Assembly: GCA_024638525.1 (NCBI GenBank)
Contig: JAHEKB010000008.1
Coordinates: 1-21,434 of the forward strand
Origin: Bacteroidota bacterium
Lineage (GTDB): Bacteria > Bacteroidota > Bacteroidia > NS11-12g > UBA9320
DNA length: 21,434 bases
Direction: 5' to 3'
A program made the position numbers and the translations under genes. Every line of letters begins with the position of its first letter. Position 1 is the first letter of the stretch. Below are positions 7,248 to 13,425 of the stretch, in pieces. The notes under the pieces were generated by a model. The model was not told the origin of the DNA, searched no databases, and worked only from the letters and a program-made list of their open reading frames with translations.

Positions 7248-8624
7248 ATGAGAAATACTAAATGGTCAGTTAAACTAATTAGTGCTGCGATAGTGTATAT
7301 CGCAGCACTTGCGTTGATGCAATCTTGCCAGAAAGATTATGTTGTTCCTTTTCCGGTGCCACAACCAATAACTGCGCAGGAGACAGAGAATCTAGAAGCT
7401 CAATATGTCAGCAATGCTCCGCTAGGTGTTAATTCATCATATTGGAGGACAGCAGATTTTCTCACAGTAGAACTGTCTGACATTAATATAAATGATCTGC
7501 CAAATGCGGATGGACTGTTAAATGTAAACGGCACCTATCAAGGCTTGGATGATTTTAATGAGGGTGAAGAAGCGGAAGTCTATATGCGAGCTGCATACGA
7601 TTCTACTAAACTATATCTTCTGATAGAGTGGACAGATTCAGATGTGGATGCATCCAGATCGAACCTGCTTTACAATGGAAATGAAGATCCTTTAAGACCT
7701 AGTCAAACAGCTGCAGGATGGACTTCACAAAGAAATGACGATCAGGTCTCACTTGTGTTTGACCTAGAATCAAGCAGTGGCGCAGCGGGTAGCTTCGTTG
7801 AAGTTGGATGCGCAGCTACATGTCACAATGGAGAAATGAAGCCTTCAGCGGGTAAGGTGGATATTTGGAACTGGAGTTTAGCGCTTTCGGAGCCATTGGG
7901 TTATGCATTGGATATGCAATGCAGTTCGGATAGCGGACTAATAAGTGATTATGGTCAGCCTACCTATGTTCGGAATGCAATGGATAATTCATTTAGATCA
8001 CCGCCCCAATTTGAATGGGACGGAACTGTTCAAGCGATTACGCGAGCAGACGGTTCGCAAGCTATTCTAGATCCGGCCTTTTACCTATACAATAAAATGA
8101 ACTTTGTTGGTGATGCACAAGCGGGTATTTCTCCTTATGTGCAGGAGTGTGGTGCTACCTGTCATGGGGTCAACGGCGAAGGAGATGGACCAGATTTGAG
8201 TGGCCCTGCATTCAATAAGCCAGGCGTTATGAATCGTTTTTCAAGAGAGATTTTTGATACCTATAGTAGCTCTTTTGAGCATTCAGGTTTCACCAAATAC
8301 AATACACTTACAGCAAGTGAAAGGGATGATGTTATTGCATTGATTCGCGGCTTTTCTGGAGTTCCCGGGTACTATCTTCAACAACCCGATGGGAGTAATG
8401 ACGATATTATGGCTAGTTCGAATGTCCTGACAGCCAAAATCTCCCCAGAAGGGACTACATACAAGTTGATGTTGGTTAGAGATTTGAATACAAATAATAC
8501 CGATGATGTCGTCTTTGATCTCGCCAATGAACTTTCCTATACCTTCGGAATTGCGTTTATGGATGCAGATAGTCGCAATCATGTTGGATCATTAAAAGAA
8601 ACTTTAATCTTTATTAAACCATGA
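7248..8624 (+). CDS. Ethylbenzene-dehydrogenase-type (EB_dh) heme lipoprotein with two CX3CH motifs
   Basis: A 458-residue lipoprotein (Cys27 in 'LALMQSCQKDY'). The region around 60-260 matches the EB_dh heme-binding fold: 'AEVYMRAAYDSTKLYLLIEW', 'DDQVSLVFDLES', 'GKVDIWNWSLALSEPLGYAL'. This family includes the heme b gamma subunits of ethylbenzene and dimethylsulfide dehydrogenases. An unusual motif C188-AAT-C192-H193 lies inside it. A second one, C301-GAT-C305-H306, is followed by 'GVNGEGDGPDLSGP', which reads like a class I cytochrome c with one extra residue between the cysteines. 'MNRFS' and 'VIALIRGFSG' after it fit a cytochrome c ending. The C-terminal part is another beta-rich segment. 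The next gene overlaps by 4 nt. The catalytic molybdoenzyme normally paired with this family is absent. Confidence 0.75.
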   Translation: MRNTKWSVKLISAAIVYIAALALMQSCQKDYVVPFPVPQPITAQETENLEAQYVSNAPLGVNSSYWRTADFLTVELSDININDLPNADGLLNVNGTYQGLDDFNEGEEAEVYMRAAYDSTKLYLLIEWTDSDVDASRSNLLYNGNEDPLRPSQTAAGWTSQRNDDQVSLVFDLESSSGAAGSFVEVGCAATCHNGEMKPSAGKVDIWNWSLALSEPLGYALDMQCSSDSGLISDYGQPTYVRNAMDNSFRSPPQFEWDGTVQAITRADGSQAILDPAFYLYNKMNFVGDAQAGISPYVQECGATCHGVNGEGDGPDLSGPAFNKPGVMNRFSREIFDTYSSSFEHSGFTKYNTLTASERDDVIALIRGFSGVPGYYLQQPDGSNDDIMASSNVLTAKISPEGTTYKLMLVRDLNTNNTDDVVFDLANELSYTFGIAFMDADSRNHVGSLKETLIFIKP

Positions 8625-9007
8625 AAATTTGGACTACATTCATAATCATTATTGGAGCGTCTTTAATTTTGTCTTTCAATTCATGTCAAAAAGATTATTT
8701 AGTACCAGAGCCCATTGTAATTCCCGATACTGTGAGTTTTGCCATGAATATCATGCCAATATTCAATGAGAGTTGTAATATGAGTGGCTGTCATAACACA
8801 GGAGGCTTTGCACCTGATTTAACCGAAAATAACGCATATGCTCAATTGGCAATCTATGGAATGATTGATTTGGAAGAACCGACATCGAGTGTTCTTTATC
8901 AAAGAATGGTGAATCAGGCAAAGCCGATGCCACCGAGCAATATTTTACCAGAAGCTAAAATTCAGTTGGTCTTGTCTTGGATAGAGCAAGGCGCATTAGA
9001 CAATTAG
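8621..9007 (+). CDS. Small lipoprotein with CX4CH heme-like motif
   Basis: A 128-residue lipoprotein (Cys22 in 'SFNSCQKDY'). Its mature domain has the layout common to many Bacteroidota 'putative cytochrome' lipoproteins: 'FAMNIMPIFNESC', then C52-NMSG-C57-H58, later 'KPMPPSN' with Met103 as a possible sixth heme ligand, and 'IQLVLSWIEQGA' as the last helix, as in class I cytochromes c. The cysteine spacing is four residues instead of two, so covalent heme attachment needs proof. The gene overlaps its upstream neighbour by ATGA and shares with it the tether sequence 'SCQKDYxVPxP', so the two proteins are probably close partners in the outer membrane or periplasm. Confidence 0.75.
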   Translation: MKIWTTFIIIIGASLILSFNSCQKDYLVPEPIVIPDTVSFAMNIMPIFNESCNMSGCHNTGGFAPDLTENNAYAQLAIYGMIDLEEPTSSVLYQRMVNQAKPMPPSNILPEAKIQLVLSWIEQGALDN

Positions 9008-9011
9008 AAAT

Positions 9012-9863
9012 ATGAAATCAACCGCAATATTAATCATCTCACTTCTTGGTTTCGGCCTTTTGGCCCAGGCACAGGAAGACGAATCAAAAATTGATCGCAG
9101 ACCTGTGAAGTCTCCATTTGAGGCTGGTTTATTATTAGAAAATCAAACAATGGTTTTAAATAGAGCCAATACACTCGACTTTATCATTCAGCACAGGTTT
9201 GGTAAAATAAACAGTGGTGAGTTTGATCTCATTGGACTTTATGCCCCTTCCAATATTCGTATTGGTTTGGTATATGGAGTTACAGACAATATTAACATTG
9301 GTCTCGGAAGCACAAAAAACAATAAAATTCAAGACGTGAATTGGAAGTGGAGTGTACTTAAACAAACCCGTTCCGGCAGTATTCCGCTCAGCATTACATA
9401 TTATGGAAATGTTGAGTTTAATATGAGGAAGAAGGAAAACTTTGGGTTGGAGTACCAGGGATCACATCGTCTATCCTATCTTCATGAGTTAATAGTTGGT
9501 CGCAAATTCAACTCGGCCTTCAGCATGCAAGTTTCGGCGAGCTATTCGCATTTCAATCAGGTTGATACAACAAGTGGAAGGCAAAATCAGCACGACAATA
9601 TATCTGTGGCATTGGTGGGAAGATATAAAGTCACTCCTTCTCTGAGTGCTATATTCGGTTACGATCTTCCATTGACTGCAAAGGATGTTAAACCAGGTAT
9701 AGGTGCGGGAATCGAAATAGGGACAAGCGCTCACGCATTTCAAGTGTTTTTAACCACAAGCGATGCAATAAGTCGACAAGTCAATCAAACGGCTAATCAG
9801 AACGATATCTCCAATGGGGATTTATTGCTTGGTTTTAATATCACGCGACTTTGGTATTTTTAA
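9012..9863 (+). CDS. DUF5777-family outer-membrane beta-barrel protein
   Basis: A 283-residue protein with a cleavable signal peptide (AILIISLLGFGLLAQAQ). Characteristic blocks of the DUF5777 barrel family are visible: 'RRPVKSPFEAGLLLENQT', 'LDFIIQHRFGKINSGEFDL', 'LYAPSNIRIGLVYGVTDNI', 'IPLSITYYGNVEF'. Alternating polar and hydrophobic strands run through the protein and it ends in Phe ('ITRLWYF'), as expected for BamA-dependent insertion. The gene is 4 nt after the CX4CH lipoprotein. The family has no established function. In this setting a role as the barrel through which, or against which, the heme lipoproteins are placed is possible (inference). Confidence 0.82.
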   Translation: MKSTAILIISLLGFGLLAQAQEDESKIDRRPVKSPFEAGLLLENQTMVLNRANTLDFIIQHRFGKINSGEFDLIGLYAPSNIRIGLVYGVTDNINIGLGSTKNNKIQDVNWKWSVLKQTRSGSIPLSITYYGNVEFNMRKKENFGLEYQGSHRLSYLHELIVGRKFNSAFSMQVSASYSHFNQVDTTSGRQNQHDNISVALVGRYKVTPSLSAIFGYDLPLTAKDVKPGIGAGIEIGTSAHAFQVFLTTSDAISRQVNQTANQNDISNGDLLLGFNITRLWYF

Positions 9864-9873
9864 AGAAGAAGTT

Positions 9874-10380
9874 TTGAAACGCGCAAGGGGAATATTCAGC
9901 GCATTATTAGTTGGCATTGTATTCATGCTCAATGCACAAGATAAAGCGGCTGAGATAGATGTAACATTGGATTTTATTGAGTACTCTGATAGTCAGAGTT
10001 TTGTGGATGTCCGTGTGGTGTACAGTAATAGTAGTCATCCGGCTACGGGCGTGCTGTGCAATCTCTATCTAACCGAAATAAGCAGAGAAGGAATGATGGG
10101 AAGTGGGATTACAAATTCAAACGGCATCATCAGGTTTCCCTTAGTTAATAAATTTAAAAATGCAGCTCCGCAACTCTCAGAGTATACCTTTATCAATAGA
10201 ATTGCAAATGACCCACGATTTGTGAGTCGTGACGATACAGCTAGTTTTAAGCCTAATCATATAACGGTTCAAGATATACAAGTCTCAAAACAGCGCAGAA
10301 ATAGAGTCTTGTTAATAGTTGGTGCTATTGTCATTGTTGTCGGCTTGCTAATTAATTACCGGCTGAAAAGATCTAAATAA
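9874..10380 (+). CDS. Membrane-anchored periplasmic beta-sandwich protein, one Ig-like unit
   Basis: 168 residues from a TTG start at 9874. This start is preferred because it lies 10 nt after the barrel stop, follows a purine-rich AAAGAAGAA, and opens directly on a signal peptide (KRARGIFSALLVGIVFMLNAQ). The first in-frame ATG upstream (9814) lies inside the barrel gene and yields a leader broken by charges. The mature part is beta-rich, with 'GSGITNSNGIIRFPL' and 'YTFINRIANDPRFVSRDD'; one C-terminal helix (RVLLIVGAIVIVVGLLINY) and a basic tail anchor it. Layout and sequence recall the first unit of the protein at 4667-5518. It is the last gene of the operon and ends 2 nt before the convergent carbonic anhydrase gene. 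Function unknown. Confidence 0.7.
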   Translation: MKRARGIFSALLVGIVFMLNAQDKAAEIDVTLDFIEYSDSQSFVDVRVVYSNSSHPATGVLCNLYLTEISREGMMGSGITNSNGIIRFPLVNKFKNAAPQLSEYTFINRIANDPRFVSRDDTASFKPNHITVQDIQVSKQRRNRVLLIVGAIVIVVGLLINYRLKRSK

Positions 10381-10382
10381 TC

Positions 10383-11138
10383 CTATTGATCATGCATAGG
10401 GTTGTCCTTTTCATCCAGCCAGCTTACAACGCCGGTGTTCATATCAAAATATGCGGCAATGAGTTTAATCCTACCTTCTTGTTCCATTTGATTTAGAATC
10501 TCGCTGTAGTTTCTGATATCATCCAAGGTCATCAAAGCATTGTCTTTGGTAATCAATTCCAGGAAGTCGTGGTTATCAACGCTTCGTTCTCCCTCAAAAT
10601 CTTGGTGCTTGTCTAGCACTGGCTTTACATGACTCAAAAGTTCTGTGATATTACCCATATCTACGCCCTTAACAGCACTTTTAATGGCTCCGCAATTCTC
10701 ATGGCCTAGTACTACTATTAACTTAGCGCCGCTTACTTTACATCCGTATTCTAAGCTGCCTAAATTGTGGTCGTTGTCTATATTGCCAGCAACTCTGATG
10801 ACAAAAAGGTCTCCAACCCCTTGGTCAAAAACCTCTTCTACCGGCACACGACTATCTATACACGATAAGACTACAGCTTTTGGGTGTTGGCCAGTCTCTA
10901 AGTATTCCAATTGAGCCACATTATTGCGTTGAAACATGTGATTTTTAGTAAAACGGGCATTGCCTTTCTTTAAATCATTAATCACATCCTCAAAGGTCAT
11001 TTCTGTTTGACGTTCAATGGTCATGACTTCATCTACCAGAGGAAGTGTGGCAGTCTCGTCCACAATTTTTTCTGTGCCTGCGTTTTGCGAACAAGCTACG
11101 AGTCCATAACATAATAGTAAGCTGGTAAAATATTTCAT
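10383..11138 (-). CDS. Lipoprotein beta-class carbonic anhydrase
   Basis: A 251-residue enzyme predicted to interconvert CO2 and bicarbonate. Zinc ligands and the catalytic dyad are visible: Cys93 in 'LSCIDSRVP' with Asp95 and Arg97, then His146 and Cys149 in 'VLGHENCGA'. Unlike cytoplasmic beta-CAs it starts with a lipoprotein leader (LLLCYGLVAC, Cys16) and a spacer of about 30 residues, so it acts in the periplasm, tethered to a membrane. Its start codon overlaps the stop of the MscS-type channel gene by 4 nt, so the two form an operon. The context suggests linked handling of bicarbonate, pH or osmotic balance, but that is inference. Confidence 0.92.
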   Translation of the reverse strand: MKYFTSLLLCYGLVACSQNAGTEKIVDETATLPLVDEVMTIERQTEMTFEDVINDLKKGNARFTKNHMFQRNNVAQLEYLETGQHPKAVVLSCIDSRVPVEEVFDQGVGDLFVIRVAGNIDNDHNLGSLEYGCKVSGAKLIVVLGHENCGAIKSAVKGVDMGNITELLSHVKPVLDKHQDFEGERSVDNHDFLELITKDNALMTLDDIRNYSEILNQMEQEGRIKLIAAYFDMNTGVVSWLDEKDNPMHDQ

Positions 11139-12034
11139 AAATGATCTGATATTGGTGGTTTATTGGGAGTATCTCCTTTAAAGACCAATGTACGGTGCGG
11201 GAAAGGAATTACTATGCCTTCTAAGTCAAATCTGGCCTTAACTGCTTTGAGTATATCACTCTGCAATTGAATGCCACCTTTGGGATTATTCGACCAGACA
11301 TATGCTCTCAAGTTTACGCTTGAATCTCCGTATTTCAAGACACGAACATTTACTTTATGCTTGTAATTTGTTTTGGGCTCTTTGACAACTTGGGGGAACT
11401 TTTCAGCTTCCTCTTGTATAATAGAAATGGCTAGATTAACATCCGAATCATAGCTGATTCCAATATCTACCCATCGGCATAGTATTTTTTTATAAATGCT
11501 GTGATTGGTTATGGTTTCAGCACTGATGTATGAATTGGGAAGGATCACCCTTTTGTTCTCCAAATTATTGATTACGGTATGCCTGAGAGTTATGTCCTCA
11601 ACCATGCCAAAATGCTCCCCGTTGACATCTATCACATCTCCCACCTTGAACGGTTCAAAGATTACCATGACTATGCCACTAATAATATTGCTAAAGGCCT
11701 TTTGAGCTGCTAGACCTAGAATAACTACCATTATCCCTGCGCCAGCAAAAAGAGTCACTGCAATGGATCTCAGCTTTGGTATCATAGAGATAATGGTAGC
11801 GAAAGCCAGTGACCATATTATCAAGGATAAAGCATTCTTGAGAAAATGATAGCGCGTGGTATCCATATCAAATTTACCTGATACTGAGTTGAAGAATTGG
11901 CCAGCTACCCACTTCGCCGCTCGGGTAAGAAAAAAAGCACCTATTACGATAAGAACAATCATTGTGCTTATTTCCCAATCCAAATTGAAACTAGTTAGAG
12001 ATTCGGTTATGGTACTCCACCTACCCATGTTCAT
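11135..12034 (-). CDS. MscS-family small-conductance mechanosensitive channel
   Basis: Inner-membrane channel of 299 residues. Hydrophobic helices lie near 24-43 and 65-85. The pore-lining third helix and the start of the beta domain are clear: 'IMVVILGLAAQKAFSNIISG' (101-120), 'EPFKVGDVIDVNGEHFGMVE', 'RHTVINNLENKRVILPNS'. The family releases solutes or ions upon membrane tension; some members carry anions selectively. Two ATGs compete for the start: 12034 and, two codons in, 12028. A TATCTTTG element (minus strand, 12044-12037) ends only 2 nt before the first, which favours the second if that promoter is real. It is the first gene of an operon with the carbonic anhydrase (4-nt overlap) and is divergent from a glycosyltransferase. 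Confidence 0.9.
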   Translation of the reverse strand: MNMGRWSTITESLTSFNLDWEISTMIVLIVIGAFFLTRAAKWVAGQFFNSVSGKFDMDTTRYHFLKNALSLIIWSLAFATIISMIPKLRSIAVTLFAGAGIMVVILGLAAQKAFSNIISGIVMVIFEPFKVGDVIDVNGEHFGMVEDITLRHTVINNLENKRVILPNSYISAETITNHSIYKKILCRWVDIGISYDSDVNLAISIIQEEAEKFPQVVKEPKTNYKHKVNVRVLKYGDSSVNLRAYVWSNNPKGGIQLQSDILKAVKARFDLEGIVIPFPHRTLVFKGDTPNKPPISDHL

Positions 12035-12036
12035 AC

Positions 12037-12044
12037 CAAAGATA
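12037..12044 (-). promoter_or_regulatory. Candidate -7 element for the MscS/carbonic anhydrase operon
   Basis: On the minus strand the bases read TATCTTTG, an exact TAnnTTTG match. About 21 nt upstream there is TTTAG, a poor -33 match. The perfect palindrome at 12055-12066 falls between the two boxes, where a bound protein would block transcription. Confidence 0.35.
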
Positions 12045-12054
12045 TACTAAAATG

Positions 12055-12066
12055 GCACTTAAGTGC
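12055..12066. promoter_or_regulatory. Perfect 12-bp palindrome GCACTTAAGTGC, possible operator
   Basis: Two perfect 6-bp half-sites without spacer, in the 87-nt region between the divergent MscS and glycosyltransferase genes. It lies 10 nt upstream of the candidate -7 box of the MscS operon. No T-run follows, so it is not a terminator. Operator function is inferred from position and symmetry only. Confidence 0.4.
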
Positions 12067-12108
12067 TAAAGATTCAGCCACTTCATTACCACAAGAGTCT
12101 CACTATCT

Positions 12109-12116
12109 TATCTTTG
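12109..12116 (+). promoter_or_regulatory. Candidate -7 element directly before the glycosyltransferase start
   Basis: TATCTTTG is an exact TAnnTTTG match and ends 5 nt before the ATG at 12122. No TTG lies at the expected -33 position. If active, the mRNA would have almost no leader. Confidence 0.3.
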
Positions 12117-12121
12117 GTGCA

Positions 12122-13006
12122 ATGCACTCACTGGATTTCAGTAGCTATAAACTGAGTCGCTCTGAGCGATATGCCATTACAGTCGTGATTCCTTCCTGGA
12201 ACAATCTCGCAATGCTCAAGTTGTGTGTATCCAGTATAAGGCAACATTCAAGCCTCAATGTGCAAATCATTGTTGTTTTGAATGAAGGGACAGACGGAAG
12301 TTTGGAATGGTGTAAGGAGCAGAAAGACAAAGAGTTGGACATGGTCCATTTTATAGAAAATGCAGGAATTTGCTTTGGCTTGAATGCATGCCGGTCTCTC
12401 ATAAAGGCAGATTGGATAGTGTATTTGAACGACGATATGTATGTGCTTCCAGAATGGGATAAAGCCTTACATCAAAAAGCGATTAGTCAACCCAATAAGG
12501 CGGTTCTTCTCAGCGGAACCCTCATTGAACCAAGAGACAGTGGTAATAAGGTAGTCGTAGTCAAAGACTTTGGCTCTGACTTAGAAAGCTTTAAAGAAGA
12601 AAAGCTTGTCTTGAGTAGTTCCAATTTAAAACGCAGTGATTGGTCTGGAAGCAGCTGGCCTCCTTTAATGCTGCACGTTAAATACTGGGATTTGATAGGG
12701 GGGATGAGTGTGGAATTTCATCCTGGGATGTATTCAGATCCCGATCTTAGCATGAAAATGCACAAAGCTGGCGTACGAGATTTTATAGGAGTGGGTTCCA
12801 GCTTGGTATATCATTTCGGGTCAAAATCAACGGCAAGAATCAAGAAGAATAAAGGGCGATCTACATTTTTATTGAAATGGGGAATCAGTTCGGGAAAGTT
12901 TTATAGAGAGAGTTTATTAATGGGAGAGACGCCACAAAAAGCAAAAGAAATCCGAACAGATTTCCTTAGTAAAATTAAAAGAATTTACACCGCTCTTATG
13001 AAATAG
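12122..13006 (+). CDS. Family 2 (GT-A) glycosyltransferase
   Basis: A 294-residue, probably cytoplasmic enzyme that transfers a sugar from a nucleotide donor to a glycan or lipid acceptor. The N-terminal Rossmann-like strand 'YAITVVIPSWNN' and 'VQIIVVLNEGTDGSLEW' are the GT2 signature. The metal-binding acidic motif is in 'IVYLNDDMYVLPEWDKAL' (Asp104-Asp105). 'GMYSDPDLSMKMHKAG' carries the acceptor-site acidic residues, the ED-like motif of the family. There are no membrane segments, so it is not a processive synthase. It stands alone, divergent from the MscS operon, so neighbours give no hint on the acceptor. The start at 12122 gives a normal N-terminus. Confidence 0.88.
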   Translation: MHSLDFSSYKLSRSERYAITVVIPSWNNLAMLKLCVSSIRQHSSLNVQIIVVLNEGTDGSLEWCKEQKDKELDMVHFIENAGICFGLNACRSLIKADWIVYLNDDMYVLPEWDKALHQKAISQPNKAVLLSGTLIEPRDSGNKVVVVKDFGSDLESFKEEKLVLSSSNLKRSDWSGSSWPPLMLHVKYWDLIGGMSVEFHPGMYSDPDLSMKMHKAGVRDFIGVGSSLVYHFGSKSTARIKKNKGRSTFLLKWGISSGKFYRESLLMGETPQKAKEIRTDFLSKIKRIYTALMK

Positions 13007-13034
13007 CGTTCAAGGAATATTTAACGCATGAAAC

Positions 13035-13394
13035 TTAGAGATCCCAGTACTGATACAATTTGTTCAGCATCCAATTCTCTTCTTGATCTACCGTGTCATC
13101 AGCTCTAATAAGTTTTAGAGCGAAGTCCACAAAGTGTAGTCTTTCCTTCTCCGTTGAATCAGCATAGAAATCCTCTGCACACTGTCTGAATAACAATGGG
13201 TAATCCTCTTTTTCAGTTGTGCTTATGACTTCCATGGCATTTGCGAGATTACCTCCTAGGGGAAAGCTCTCGGAAACGTATTTAGCAATCACCCCTCCTT
13301 CGCTAGGATCAAAGTCACCATCGATTTGAGCTAAGATGTTCATGATGATATATCCTGCTATATCCTTGTTCTTGCGTTTGGGCTCTCCAGTCAT
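13035..13394 (-). CDS. TerB-like (tellurite-resistance TerB fold) protein
   Basis: About 119 residues from ATG 13394 (MTGEPKRKNKD). Further in-frame ATGs up to 13457 would run into the divergent barrel gene and add a poorly conserved start. The helical domain has two acidic clusters in the positions that bind metal in TerB-like proteins: 'IDGDFDPSEGG' near residue 27 and 'IRADDTVDQEEN' near residue 98. The spacing and length match the ~120-residue TerB-like family common in Bacteroidota. No signal peptide, so cytoplasmic. No ter operon partners are present, so tellurite resistance should not be assumed. Convergent with the glycosyltransferase gene, 28 nt apart. Confidence 0.7.
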   Translation of the reverse strand: MTGEPKRKNKDIAGYIIMNILAQIDGDFDPSEGGVIAKYVSESFPLGGNLANAMEVISTTEKEDYPLLFRQCAEDFYADSTEKERLHFVDFALKLIRADDTVDQEENWMLNKLYQYWDL

Positions 13395-13412
13395 AATTAG
13401 ATGCAAGTTATT

Positions 13413-13420
13413 TATTTTTG
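13413..13420 (+). promoter_or_regulatory. Candidate -7 element directly before the PorT-type barrel start
   Basis: TATTTTTG matches TAnnTTTG exactly and ends 5 nt before the ATG at 13426. No TTG at the expected -33 position (about 13389-13394). Same geometry as at 12109-12122. Confidence 0.3.
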
Positions 13421-13425
13421 ATCGC

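Noticed and set aside
8283..8582. Minus-strand open frame of 99 codons opposite the EB_dh-type gene.
   Set aside because: Lies fully inside a well-supported gene on the other strand and has no recognisable content; the same holds for other shadow frames inside the ALDH, nrfD, fumC and pyk genes.
2188..10380. Assignment of the cluster as a complete molybdoenzyme, nitrite reductase or alternative complex III operon.
   Set aside because: No molybdopterin subunit, multiheme NrfA-like protein, ActA-type pentaheme cytochrome or ActB fusion is encoded; only the Fe-S and NrfD/ActC-like parts are present.
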